Assembly (NCBI GenBank): GCA_023653785.1 | Contig: JAMKCH010007136.1 | Coordinates: 1 to 64,000 of the forward strand | Direction: 5' to 3' | Length of the DNA: 64,000 nt | Origin: Ophioderma brevispina | Taxonomy: Eukaryota; Echinodermata; Ophiuroidea; Amphilepidida; Ophiodermatidae | Part shown: positions 40,801 through 49,740 of the stretch, piece by piece | Numbering within the stretch: position 1 is the stretch's first letter | Layout of the letters: every line of letters begins with the position of its first letter | Notes under the pieces: model-generated | The model's input: only the letters and a program-made list of their open reading frames with translations | Told to the model about the DNA's origin: nothing | Databases searched by the model: none | Program-made: the position numbers and the translations under genes

Positions 40801-43800
40801 GAAACAGGTTCCTAGCAAAGGCTGTACGGTTTAAGTGACCAGTGTTGAGTGTTTTAATCATCTGCTATCATAACATCATTTTCTTTACAAATTTCCCCTT
40901 TAAATGGCCACAACAATTCATTGTCAGAATCGCCAACTTCTCACATTTTCTCTATTTCTATCCAGGCAATGGACGTATGGCTAGCCGCGTGGTCTTCTAT
41001 TTGTCTTTTTTTGTCTTCTAGAATATGCCTTTGCTAACTACCTACTCATTTTGGAGGTAAGATATCAGCACGATTACTTGCTTATAATTTTTCTCTCGAT
41101 GCAGGCAATTGACGTTTGGCTGGCGGCTTGTCAACTTATGGTGTTCCTTTGTCTCCTTGAATATGCCTTTGCCAATTACCTTCTTCTTTTAGAGGTATGC
41201 GTACTCGTATTCTATCCTCAACAAGCCACGTCGTAGTAACCATAGTTTGTGTCAGTTGTAATCATAGTTGTGTCAGTTTTGTCTTGTTCATTTCTTGTCA
41301 TGTTTCGTTTTTCTTTCTTTGCTTTTCATTTGTAATGATTGCTCATGAAGGAGTTGATGATTCGTGGTCTTTAAAAACGTGCATAGAGATGCTTTGGTTA
41401 TGAGAATTACCTCTTTATAGTAATCTGGTACTGCAGATTTTACCAATGCCTTACAGCTTCTAAAATTGTTTATAATGTACCCCTATGTAAATCGTAAAGC
41501 TTTCAATTATGAAAATCAACCACGCTTATTTCGATATTACCCGATCATGATGGGCACGTGTGGTCCAGTGGATTGGGCGCTCGCCCCGCACTCCAAAAAT
41601 CGTTGGTTCGAGTCCCACTGCGGCCAACGTGTTGTGCCCTTGAGTAAGGCGCTTTACCTCAATTATTCCTCTCCACCTAGGTGTATAAATGGGTACTAGC
41701 ATTATTCAGTGCTAGGAAGGTATCAGACTTGCGGTGCGGGAGGAGTGCCGAACACCCCACAGCAAAAACAATTACGGAAGAGTCTGGCCCAAACGCCAAG
41801 GCACGACACTTTACTTTAACCGATCATGAGGCCAGCGTATGCGCTTTTGAATAAACTCTCTCCTCTGTGTATTTTAATATAAAACATAATTTAAGTATTC
41901 CTTTGAAGTGTAATCGTGTAAATATCATAAATATTGGCCAGATACGACAGGATGATTTGGTCTTTATCCGGCAAAAAACGTAACACCCCGTATGTAACGC
42001 AAGCAAATGTAGGTCAAACAACGCGTATGTGACGGTACTTGTTCTGGGAAATATTCTTTATAACTCAATACCCCATAAGATAGCAAAAGAAATGCATGAA
42101 ACTTCTCACCTTTTGAAAGTATATTTTGACATACAACATTAAGGGTTATGACCGACATAATAGCTGAAGAATAAATCAAAATCTAATTGAAGGCTATTTT
42201 AGATCTCGAAGGCATTGGTTAAATCTCTAGTTTGCATGGCGAAATCGGAATACTTCATGCATGGCAAGACGAAATGACTGTTTGAGGTAAACGCTGAACA
42301 ACATCACCTAGGCAGGTTAGTGATAATACACTGCATGAATAAAGTATATCTATATTAAAGATAACATGAATATTATTTTTAACACACTCGTTTTTGCATG
42401 GCGGTAACATTCCTCATATTTTAATAAAGATGTGAAATAGGTAGAATACATAGAAAAGACGTAACTGGCATTTTGTTAGTATATGTATAGACCACTTTAA
42501 TTTGATTTATACAAAAGGAGAACAGATTAGTATAGGTTTGATCTCTTTTTTTTTTCTTTCTTTTTTTTAATTAAAATATCGACCGGTAATGTCAAAAAAG
42601 GAATTTAAATATTCCATTCGACGCACAAGTTGTCTGTAACTATTGCCTTTTCACCTTCACTTTCTTTCAAGCTATTGGAAATTTAGTTTTCTGAAGAGGC
42701 TTTCTTGGGTTGTCAAGAAAACAAATCTAATCAATAATTAAAACTCTATCAGATCGGTTTAGCTACACTATTTTTGGTTCAGGGGCAAGTTTCCCTCTCC
42801 CCTCCCGGCCATAACATCACTGTGCAAGAAACATTGCTTATGCCAAATTCTGCTGCCAAAATGGCAACGTCGGTGTGACTCACTAACTCTGTGTCCACTG
42901 GTAATATTCATACTTACCAGGTGTACTGGGTTGCAGAAAAGTGGAGTAACATTCTTTATAATGAGTTTTAACTGTTGCTTTCTGCATGTTCGCGGGTCAT
43001 CTTAGATAAATTAAACACACGAGTCACAATATCTTCATCCTTCAGGAATCGGAACAGATTGATCGATAATGACGCACTTCGCACTGAATATAACTTGTAA
43101 TTCACTTGATAAAGGGTGTATGCCCGAAACGTTGGGAGAACACAACAGTTTCAATATCCAGCACTGTCTAAACCTATGCTGATTATTACGACATATATTT
43201 ATATAAACTCAACAAATTTGCTAATTATCACTAACAATCAATTATGACCATGCGCAACATAAGTCTCGTCTGATATAAGTCTCGTTGTGGTTCCCTGAAT
43301 GGTTGATTGCATGACTATTTTTCGTTTTGCACATTGCAACACCTCACTAACCGCCAAAGCCAAATACTATTATTAGTTTTCATTTTCCCCAAGAAATAGA
43401 AAAATTCAGTGTGATATTTTTTTTTCGCATATGATGCTACAAGTGGGGGGGGGTCTACTGGTTGCAGAGTTGGAATATTCCCTTCTCCCGCCGTGCGCAT
43501 GCGTCATAGCACAATCGTGCTTTGGCCAAACGATAGGTTTTCTGAAGTAAAAGCATTAGTTTCTAGCAGCGACAACTCTCTGAAAGTCATTATCCTTCTC
43601 TTCTCTCTATTATGATATCGTAAACCAGTGCACTTTATTTTACTCTCATTGTTTATATGATATTTTTGTCATAACACAGCATGTTATTCCATTCTAAATG
43701 TATGAAAGTTCAATAACATCATGGCTCTGTTATAAAAAGGATTCTCTGCTCCATCTCTACCTAATTGGCCGACATATCGGCTCATTGAGTCAAGTATTAG

Positions 43801-44267
43801 AATATCATTTGATCGTTTTTATTCATGCACTAACATACAATATTGAAAATAAAGAGTAAGCTATGGTCAAATTACGGAAGAAATTTTAGGTAAGTAGTAG
43901 ATAATGCTGGATTGCAATTTGTTTGTTGTTCATTTGTGTCAACACTCGGAAATGCGGTTTCCATTATACCTAAATAATTGACATTAATGCCACGTAATAT
44001 TTCTATACTATATCATTACAGCGAAGAAGATTCTATAAACGAAGCCGGAAGAAGCAGACGGACACTCACATGCTCAGGGGCAACGGTTCTTCACCTGGTG
44101 CAGCATTCTTTGCTTTTAATTACGAACTTAGCTTTCTGGATATCTCACGAGGAGCCCCATCACAATTGTGGACAGCACGCTATTTAGACAAAGTTTCCAG
44201 ATGGGTTTTTCCAATAGCCTTTTTGGGGTTCAACTTGTTTTACTGGCCGTTTTATCTGCTTACGTGA
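13634..44267 (+). CDS. Cys-loop anion channel subunit, glycine receptor/GluCl-like (3' half; exons 13634-13863, 41105-41194, 44022-44267)
   Basis: These exons encode the C-terminal 187 complete residues of a pentameric ligand-gated chloride channel subunit, a plasma-membrane receptor opened by a small neurotransmitter. In order they give the loop-C cysteine (NFSC), M1, M2 with PAR at the cytoplasmic mouth, the M2-M3 linker, M3, a short basic intracellular loop of about 45 residues, M4 and a TGA stop. The PAR motif and the second loop-C cysteine are family marks of anion-selective glycine receptor and GluCl subunits; GABA-A subunits lack that second cysteine. The joins VTYAK|AIDVW and NYLLLLE|RRRFYK are in phase 0 and match the usual family order. 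The first visible exon begins after one base of a split codon, so upstream exons carrying the ligand-binding domain must exist; I could not identify them in 1-13633. The agonist (glycine, glutamate, GABA, histamine) cannot be told from this half. The first intron here is 27 kb and full of transposons. Confidence 0.93.
14243..15225. repeat. Approximately 1-kb inverted repeat (fold-back) in the large intron
   Basis: The segment to the left of about 14740 pairs with the segment to its right. Examples are acacacactg (14243) with cagtgtgtgt (15216), caaaatgatttcaaatta with its complement near 15160, and tgtacgg/aattcattta blocks near 14540 and 14930. Arms are roughly 480 bases, diverged, with small indels. 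It lies 380 bases after the M1-M2 exon. Confidence 0.8.
15226..17075. other. Intronic stretch without recognised features
   Basis: AT-rich intron sequence. I saw no exon, RNA gene or clear repeat boundary. Confidence 0.6.
17076..17417. mobile_element. MITE with TTAAAGG termini, copy B
   Basis: Inverted ends are ttaaaggtgcgtgttccgat and atcggaacaagcacctttaa, with pairing continuing outward (atatc/gatat). Length is 342 bases; its interior differs from copy A. Confidence 0.8.
17418..19314. other. Intronic stretch without recognised features
   Basis: AT-rich intron sequence. Short open frames near 18750 and 19050 have no family resemblance and no convincing splice context. Confidence 0.55.
19315..19503 (-). 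mobile_element. ACCGGT-ended MITE, copy 1
   Basis: Ends are acaggtgtagaagtaa on the left and a tttcacaccggt end on the right. Inside are the shared blocks gtactcatagtccg, aatcgattcagttgac, gtttcacgctttattccg and cggactatggctccc. It is the same family as 51903-52079, 53365-53541 and 54269-54428. Confidence 0.85.
20479..20805. mobile_element. MITE with TTAAAGG termini, copy C
   Basis: Inverted ends are ttaaaggtgcaacgagagat and atctctcgttgcacttttaa. Length is 327 bases. A solo end of the copy A type (tatcacgaaatgcccctttaa) lies just downstream at 20974-20994. Confidence 0.8.
20995..23340. other. Intronic stretch without recognised features
   Basis: Non-coding, AT-rich. I saw no exon or repeat with firm borders. 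Confidence 0.55.
23350..23870 (-). repeat. Satellite-like array, period about 155-165 bp
   Basis: Three or so units contain tattttgctctatatctg, a gatgtcaagaacac-type block, tttcctcaag and a catcttgaat/ggccgccatttt block. Repeats of tattttgctc start at 23397 and 23551. Orientation is opposite to the arrays at 28810 and 30190. Confidence 0.75.
23871..25445 (-). mobile_element. 3' fragment of a second LINE family
   Basis: On the minus strand the C-terminal end of a reverse transcriptase ORF reads IDDTLTWNEHINSV near 25020-24960, then FLPYLSYC, LRPPNSGLLTT / TSELRITYHKRQIHSYKQNT near 24640 and SQLKKHF-like residues near 24440. This is the usual tail of CR1/L2-group ORF2. The 3' end at 23871 is a short repeat (on this strand gaaatcttgaaatcttg), as in elements that end in microsatellite-like tails. 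It is truncated at the 5' side by a SINE and has many stops. Confidence 0.75.
25450..25793 (-). mobile_element. tRNA-derived SINE, minus-strand copy
   Basis: The reverse complement starts gagggcacatgtggtccagt. An A-box-like tggtccagtgg lies at 25769-25779, and a decayed B-box (ggttgtgagttc) at 25719-25730. The body is shared with the SINE at 41551. It sits exactly where the LINE fragment and the satellite remnant meet. Confidence 0.8.
25794..25960 (-). repeat. Satellite remnant, same family as 23350-23870
   Basis: About one unit: agaaggctaaatttggtgcc, tacatccagagagtcacag, tgtttccttc and aaaatggccactatttt. It looks like the continuation of the 23350-23870 array beyond the inserted LINE and SINE. 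Confidence 0.65.
26200..28700 (-). mobile_element. Decayed LINE with endonuclease and reverse transcriptase remnants
   Basis: On the minus strand, from about 28650 to 27900, there are weak endonuclease-like frames beginning NVRLLSIITY. From 27150 to 26870 comes the reverse transcriptase palm (FYSVNRDVMLHI, ILQGD, PYLFVI), then VYADDLALQ at about 26763-26790 with the catalytic Asp pair, and RDFKNLG plus KGQCAWNAAIQPKKLQ near 26560. Frames shift several times and stops are frequent, so it is dead. The residues differ from those of the LINE at 5930-8990, so this is another family. Confidence 0.8.
28712..30117 (+). repeat. Tandem duplication, unit 1 (about 1.4 kb)
   Basis: It begins gctgggatcgcgaggtctcc and ends in a cggctaagacaagct-like border, and is repeated as 30118-31535. 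It contains about three satellite units (28810-29290; tccagatattggg at about 28875 and 29038) with the aagatggccacctgaagg block. Confidence 0.85.
30118..31535 (+). repeat. Tandem duplication, unit 2 (about 1.4 kb)
   Basis: This is a direct copy of 28712-30117 differing mainly by scattered one- and two-base insertions and deletions. It holds satellite units at about 30190-30690. Short frames here have no coding meaning. Confidence 0.85.
31536..33875. other. Intronic stretch without recognised features
   Basis: AT-rich and non-coding. A solo ttaaaggtgc motif at about 31673 resembles the MITE ends seen elsewhere. Nothing else was recognised. Confidence 0.5.
33876..34362 (+). repeat. Local duplication, copy 1 (pairs with 35863-36336)
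   Basis: It shares ctatggggaaaat, aactctcacagagg, accaaatttgaacatatgat, attctctatagtcg and gtcaatcatgaaatttt with 35863-36336, in the same order over about 480 bases. It includes the CTCTCACA dispersed repeat. Confidence 0.85.
35863..36336 (+). repeat. Local duplication, copy 2 (pairs with 33876-34362)
   Basis: Same block order as copy 1, with many single-base indels between them. The stretch 34363-35862 between the copies has a poly-G run (about 34899-34918) and no exon. Confidence 0.85.
36337..40965. other. End of the large intron; no gene recognised
   Basis: Non-coding and AT-rich. The clearest structure is a perfect short hairpin at 38375-38398 (gcacggtgc, loop, gcaccgtgc). The TTTACTCAA / TTGAGTAAA motifs near 37910-38070 recur near 53830-53920. 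Confidence 0.5.
40966..41056 (+). CDS. Upstream alternative M3 exon of the Cys-loop receptor, with a 1-base frameshift in this assembly
   Basis: The acceptor has a strong pyrimidine tract (ttttctctatttctatccag, ending at 40965) and the donor is GAG|gtaaga at 41057, a near-consensus site. The reading starts AMDVWLAA like the exon at 41105, then breaks: the exon is 91 bases, not 90, with one extra G in TGG at about 40990-40992. After that base the other frame reads on to LLEYAFANYLLILE, clearly homologous to the downstream exon. Both splice sites and the protein-level similarity are preserved, so either the extra base is an assembly error in a functional mutually exclusive exon, or this is a recently killed copy. 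Confidence 0.8.
41105..41194 (+). CDS. Downstream M3 exon of the Cys-loop receptor
   Basis: It has thirty codons, phase 0 at both ends, acceptor ...ctctcgatgcag (ends 41104) and donor GAG|gtatgc at 41195. It codes AIDVWLAAC followed by a hydrophobic helix ending LLEYAFANY, which matches M3 of glycine receptor and GluCl subunits (AIDxWxxxC...LLEYAxVN in the family). It continues the M2-M3 linker of the 13634 exon without loss or gain of residues and runs directly into the loop exon at 44022. Only 48 bases separate it from the upstream M3 exon. Confidence 0.95.
41551..41815 (+). mobile_element. tRNA-derived SINE
   Basis: The tRNA-like head has an A box (tggtccagtgg, 41561-41571) and a perfect B box (ggttcgagtcc, 41605-41615), followed by a body shared with the copy at 25450-25793. 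It lies in the M3-M4 intron. The head could in principle be read by RNA polymerase III, but it does not fold as a complete tRNA. Confidence 0.85.
41816..44021. other. M3-M4 intron remainder
   Basis: No further exon was recognised. A Penelope-like/hammerhead-like stretch is at about 43098-43140. Confidence 0.5.
43098..43140 (+). other. Hammerhead-ribozyme-like core, degenerate
   Basis: The sequence reads cttgataa, then a gggtgtatgccc hairpin, then gaaacgtt. This resembles the order CUGAUGA, stem II, GAAAC found in the hammerhead motifs of Penelope-like retroelements. The first box is imperfect and no stem I partner is clear, so activity is doubtful. Confidence 0.35.
44022..44267 (+). CDS. Last exon: intracellular loop, M4 and stop of the Cys-loop receptor
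   Basis: The acceptor is ...tatatcattacag ending at 44021. The exon has 81 codons and a TGA at 44265-44267. It opens with a basic stretch (RRRFYKRSRKK) typical of the start of the M3-M4 loop. M4 is DKVSRWVFPIAFLGFNLFYW, after which the protein ends PFYLLT. The order D-x-V-S-R, F-P, F-N-x-F-Y-W is the M4 signature of glycine receptor-like subunits. The loop of roughly 45 residues is short for the family, which leaves little room for cytoplasmic regulatory sites. Confidence 0.95.
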   Translation, partial: RRRFYKRSRKKQTDTHMLRGNGSSPGAAFFAFNYELSFLDISRGAPSQLWTARYLDKVSRWVFPIAFLGFNLFYWPFYLLT

Positions 44268-44581
44268 CCGTCACCCAACCATTTCATTGGCGTTTGTGAT
44301 TTGATGTATATTATAAGCCTTATTTTTCTACTTTCTATGGTGTCTGTAAATATAAAAAAGCAGCATGTAATTCTAAATTTTATTGTACACTCCAGTGGAG
44401 AGTGAAAGCGACTTCTCTCATAATCACCAGAATACATGAATTACAATGACGACATTTGAAGTAATAATGCCACTCAAGTTTGATTCTGTGATGTAGCTCT
44501 CGACTTTATACAAGTGTGTTCGATATTAATATAAAAGCGCTGACTTGAAGAATCCTGAATAGGCTATCGATTTACCTCATT

Positions 44582-44587
44582 AATAAA
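44582..44587 (+). promoter_or_regulatory. Possible polyadenylation signal of the receptor gene
   Basis: This is an AATAAA hexamer about 315 bases after the stop codon. It is the nearest canonical hexamer I saw downstream. AATAAA is common by chance in AT-rich DNA, so this is only a candidate. Confidence 0.35.
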
Positions 44588-45630
44588 AGACCTGTGCATC
44601 AAACACGGATACAAGTAATTATCTCAGACGTTTGTGGATTTATTCTTCTAGTCTTCTTACTTAGACGTCCTAATGGGCAATTACAATGGGTGATGGATTA
44701 ATGTACTCTAATTCCTATGAAGGGAATGGATTTCTAATGAAGTATTTCTGCCTTTTCGTAAAGATTTTACAAATGTGATGTGGATCCGTTTTCCAATCTG
44801 CTTTTCAAACGGCTTGTAATGAAGAATAATTGATGAATATCACATCGGATTCTTAGTCTAATATACACGATGTTGCTCATTTAGAATAATGTGATCTTCT
44901 ATAAGTCGATCAGTGAAAAGTTTTAAAAATCGATGTTACCGAGTTAGAAGTTTACCTCTATACTTAAACAGTCATGAAAATGTACGCAATTTCATTGGTT
45001 ACTGAACGGTCTGTTTTCAACAATTTAGGATGGGTACTACGCACGATTTAGCTCTGGTTGTTGAGTTCGACGGTACCATGATCGAAGTTCAGTGTAAATT
45101 TGTCAAGATTGAGACACCGTGCTGGGTGTATTAAAACACCTTTAGAGTTCAGCAATAACACTGGACCTGAGCTCCTTGCAATTATTTATTGCATCTTGTA
45201 CAATTTCAACACCTGTATTTATGTCATAAGATTTACTCAAGAGGCTCAGGACCAGAGCAATACCATATCTGATTTGAAAAATGTGTGTTCTATTGTCTCA
45301 ATCAGCTATCAATTCTATAAACGAAGTTTACAGACAAAATATATTGCAATTAAAAACAATTGCACCACGGATTGAAACGTACGTTCGAAGTTATTACAAA
45401 TGAAGCTATCACTGGAGCGTCTTATTTTTATTTACTTGTCCTTAAGCATGGTCTTTACAGTGTAATACGGGACTGTCTATGTAATCTCTATGGTGAAAAT
45501 AGCATTTCTGGCATGACAAGAGATTACGCATCGATTTCATAAAATGGAGGCACTTTCAATCTGATTCAAATAAATGTTCTACAAGGAATCATGGTATTTA
45601 ACTATTTAAACACATTGCAGCTTTTTAAAT
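44588..45630. other. Intergenic stretch
   Basis: AT-rich sequence after the receptor gene with no recognised gene or repeat. Confidence 0.5.
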
Positions 45631-45634
45631 ATTT

Positions 45635-46340
45635 GTGCTCTTATCCGTTCCCGTAATTAAACATGGTTCCAAGACTACGCTATTTTAACAAAGTTCAGAA
45701 AGGCCGCCATAGCATTTAACACATTAAGCACTTTTATTCTAAGCTACACGATCAAACCGTATTGAGCAATCAAAAGTGGTGTCGGTACGCGATCCTCAAT
45801 TATATTTTATAAAATGCTGCACGTTTCGGTTTTTGTGTCGTCTGCTGCAAAGAGAACAGCTTATATATATTATATATAATTTGCCAGTGTGTACCTGTGG
45901 TTGTGTGTGTGTATGTGTGTGTGTATGCTTATAGAACTCATACTCTTTTGCCCTTTGCTCAACGTCCAAGAACCAGACATTCACAAACCGCGATGGCAGA
46001 CGACACATGCGTTCCTGTGAAGGTCGTATTTTTATTGACAAATTTGAGTGTAGAAATAAGCCAAAATAGTAGGGTTATAAATCAGAATACCATTCTAGAA
46101 GTTTGGGGAAGAAGGTTTGAAAATGTTTTTCTATAGTTTGAAGGTGCTGAATCCGAATTTTTGGGTCCAACCTCTAGGAAATGTGGGGAACTTTCTAAAA
46201 TAAGGGGGTAAAATTAGTACAGGGGTAAATTTGAAATCAAGTCAAATTGTGTTTAAATGTACACCAATGTATTTATCTCATTATAATGATTAAAAAAAGT
46301 ATAGTTTGTCTAGGTTCCGACCTTTAGTTAAGGGGGCACA
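45635..46340 (+). repeat. Tandem segmental duplication, copy 1
   Basis: It begins tttgtgctcttatccgttcc and ends gacctttagttaag. It is repeated almost unchanged as 46474-47182, including a short TG microsatellite. Open frames inside (for example around 45900-46130) are duplicated with it and show no family resemblance. Confidence 0.9.
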
Positions 46341-46473
46341 GTACCAAATCACTCCACGTTTGGTGTAATGGTAGTTAGTTCCGGTAAAAAAACAAGGCCT
46401 ATTTGTGATATTTTGGTGTCCTGTGCGAATCAGTTTTCCGTGAGGGTAGCTTTTTTTTTTTTTTTTTTTTATA

Positions 46474-47182
46474 TTTGTGCTCTTATCCGTTCCCGTAATT
46501 AAACATGGTTCCAAGACTACGCTATTTTAACAAAGTTCAGAAAGGCCGCCATAACATTTAACACATTAAGCACTTTTATTCTAAGCTACACGATCAAACC
46601 GTATTGAGCAATCAAAAGTGGTGTCGGTACGCGATCCTCAATTATATTTTATAAAATGCTGCACGTTTCGGTTTTTGTGTCGTCTGCTGCAAAGAGAACC
46701 GCTTATATATATTATATATAATTTGCCAGTGTGTACCTGTGTTTGTGTGTGTGTGTGTATGTGTGTGTGTATGCTTATAGAACTCATACTCTTTTGCCCT
46801 TTGCTCAACGTCCAAGAACCAGACATTCACAAACCGCGATGGCAGACGACACATGCGTTCCTGTGAAGGTCGTATTTTTATTGACAAATTTGAGTGTAGA
46901 AATAAGCCAAAATAGTAGGGTTATAAATCAGAATACCATTCTAGAAGTTTGGGGAAGAAGGTTTGAAAATGTTTTTCTATAGTTTGAAGGGTGCTGAATC
47001 CGAATTTTTGGGTCCAACCTCTGGGAAATGTGGGGAACTTTCTAAAATTAACGGGGGTAGATTTAGGACAGGGGGAAATTTGAAATTCAAGTCAAATTGT
47101 GTTTAACTTGTACACCAATGTATTTATCTCATTATAATGATTAAAAAAGATAGTTTGTCTAGGTTCGACCTTTAGTTAAGCA
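46474..47182 (+). repeat. Tandem segmental duplication, copy 2
   Basis: This is a near-identical direct copy of 45635-46340, separated from it by about 130 bases that end in a T-run (about 46451-46470). Differences concentrate in the microsatellite length and the last 200 bases. Confidence 0.9.
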
Positions 47183-47559
47183 GGTAGAACCCTATTTAAG
47201 TCAAGGTCATCCGAGGGGAGGGAAACGTTTACCCAGTGCTCCGATTTGTTGAAAATGGTGTCAAATTGTCGTTTCTTGCCTTATTTTACAATTTGTTTGC
47301 CATTTGGTTTCGTAATTAGTGGCAAAAATGTGACAAGGGTCTACATGGTCTATAGGGGTTACCAAAAACTTGACCTCAATTGTATACAGAGCTGTACCCA
47401 AAGAATTGAAATTAATTTTCTGCTTCAGTAGACAGGGAATAATTTGACACGCGTTTCAACAAAATATGAGCATTGATTTGTTTTGCCCAAGATGACTTCA
47501 AACTTTATCAGGGCTGTAGCCGTTGTGTAGTAACCAAGGTCGAAACCTTTTACAACTAT

Positions 47560-47795
47560 GCCTGTTAATTCCATAAATGAGACAAATACATTGGTGTACA
47601 TTGAAACACAATTGACTTGATCAAATTTACCCTGTTACTTAATTTTACCCCTCTTATTTACAAAGTCCCCAATTTCCCCAGAGGTTGACAAAAAAAAATT
47701 CGGGGATTAGCACCGTAAAATTATAGAAAAACATTTTCCCCAAACCTTCTTCTCCCAAATTCTAGAATGGGATTCTGGTTTATAACCCTACTAAA
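47560..47795 (-). repeat. Inverted, diverged third copy of part of the duplication
   Basis: The reverse complement matches the last third of the duplicated unit (about 46060-46300). Recognisable blocks are acattggtgtaca, cccaaaccttcttc and ttctagaatggga. Confidence 0.8.
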
Positions 47796-47926
47796 AGAGA
47801 TGACATTTTGCTGAAATACAAAACAATACGTTTGGGCGAGTTGAGTATGGAGGTGCATTTGTATACTTCAGGTGTTAATGTTGTTTATAAAATTAAAAAA
47901 GTGACCAAAATAGTCACAAAAAATAT

Positions 47927-47928
<2 letters not shown>

Positions 47929-47968
<40 letters not shown>

Positions 47969-48028
47969 TGTGTGTGTGTGGGTGTGTGTGTGTGTGTGGG
48001 TGTGTGTGTGTGTGTGCGTGCGTGCGCG
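47929..48028. repeat. TG microsatellite
   Basis: About 100 bases of TG with occasional GGTG steps, ending in a CG-containing stretch. Long frames through it are artefacts. Confidence 0.95.
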
Positions 48029-48359
48029 TATGGCCGATTCCAACGAATGCGCGGATATTTTTTAGGTCCAAAATAAAACGAACTTAACATGTTTTTTTCT
48101 TATACCGATTGATTGTAGATATGGTCACCTAACACAATCCGAAAGTGCCATTTTAGAGTATTAAAGTATTACTAAATCTAAACTCATGGTATATTCCCAC
48201 TTTTGTTTTTACGTGCCCTGCAGACTCAGAGTATAAGAAAAGCGGCACGATCATCTGGCAGCTCAACTTAAATACAACGAATGTTTGAAAGCAATGCATT
48301 TCTCTATGAAATAATAAATATTCTTCAGAACATTTACTTAGTGATGTATCGTATTTTCT

Positions 48360-48938
48360 TAACCCTCGTCTTACCAAACTTTTTTTTTGTAACACGGATT
48401 CCCAAGGGGGGTGGTTACTAGCCCCCCTCAGATTCTTATAAATCCACCAAAATAAAACATAAAGCACCAAAATAAGTGCCAATATACCTAGTAATGGCGT
48501 CACAATGACGCCATCAAGTCCGCGAGTCGGCAAAATCCAAAATTTTCCACAGAAAATAGGCGAAATTCATTTGCACTAAAAAAGTTAGGACTATCAATTT
48601 TCATGCGGTTTTCAGCTCTAAATGATGTGAAATGACTAGTTTTACTTAAACAAGGAGTTTTAGAGCCACACTGTGCATAATATTTTTAAAATGCACCCTA
48701 AAATATTCTTTGGTGGCACCCCCTCCCCCCCCCCCTTACCCTTCGACTTTGACGACATACCCTAACCCCGGTGAAGGTGCTACCTTCACATTTTTTCGCT
48801 AAACTGACCAGAAAGGATGGGAGAATGATTACCTAGAAGCGTTTCGTAGCAAGTTTTTGCGGCATTTTGAGTGCACCGGAAAAAGTTCACTAGGGGTGGT
48901 AACCACCCCCCCCCCCCCTTGGTAAGATGAGGACAGGT
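48360..48938. mobile_element. Inverted-terminal-repeat element, about 580 bp
   Basis: The left end ccctcgtcttaccaa and right end ttggtaagatgagga are inverted copies, followed inward by paired gggggtggtta / aaccaccccc blocks. The open frame across its left half has one hydrophobic stretch but no family resemblance. Confidence 0.65.
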
Positions 48939-49740
48939 ACATGGTTTTTGTTGGTGTTTGTGTGGTGTTGTGAACAAAAAAACGTATTCGTAGGTAACGT
49001 TTAAATTTACCGCACAAAAATGTGTCACACACATCAGAAGAAACCAATGCTGAATCAATCATGTGAGCATAATTCAGTGAGAAGTTTTTTTTTTTAAATA
49101 TTGCAAAATGACTGTTTTTGGTTCCGCTGATAGGAGAGTGCTTTGTTATATGGCGCGAAACATCTCGCAGGAACGTCATAAGTAGAACACAGAAACAAAA
49201 GCTGAACATTAATCTTATTGAGTTATGGGTCTTGACATGCAGCGTACACTTTTCGTTGGAATCGTATAAGAGAGAGAGAGAGATGAAAACGACATTAATC
49301 AGTATAACATGGTTTCAGTAGTATGAGTATATGTAAATAATGTTACACGTAAGATTGTTTGTATGCAGTATAACGCATCGTTGTCATTCATGCATATATA
49401 CAAAAAATATGTCACTCTGTAAAAATTGCTCAGGAAAGCTTGTATTACACTAATATACATCTCAACATTACATATTGTGATGCTCTATATTTTACGATAT
49501 GGTACTACATGTAGTTTGTAATGATTGCTATATCTATAATTTCATTGTTGGATGTTGTACACACGTTTGTTACTTTCTTAAAGTGTATAGGTAGAATTCC
49601 TCTCACGTTAAATGGGATATACTGTATATATTTCATATTTGACGTGTGTATTTTAGGGCGTGACTTAAAACTTAACCGCCATTTGGCTGACGGCTAACGG
49701 CGCCTTATGTTTCATAACACTTCCGTCCATTCAAAACATA

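Noticed and set aside
48153..48533. Minus-strand open frame of 126 codons with a hydrophobic stretch (TPLLGILALILVLYVLFWW)
   Set aside because: It runs into an inverted-repeat element, shows no family resemblance beyond one hydrophobic run, and has no splice or start context.
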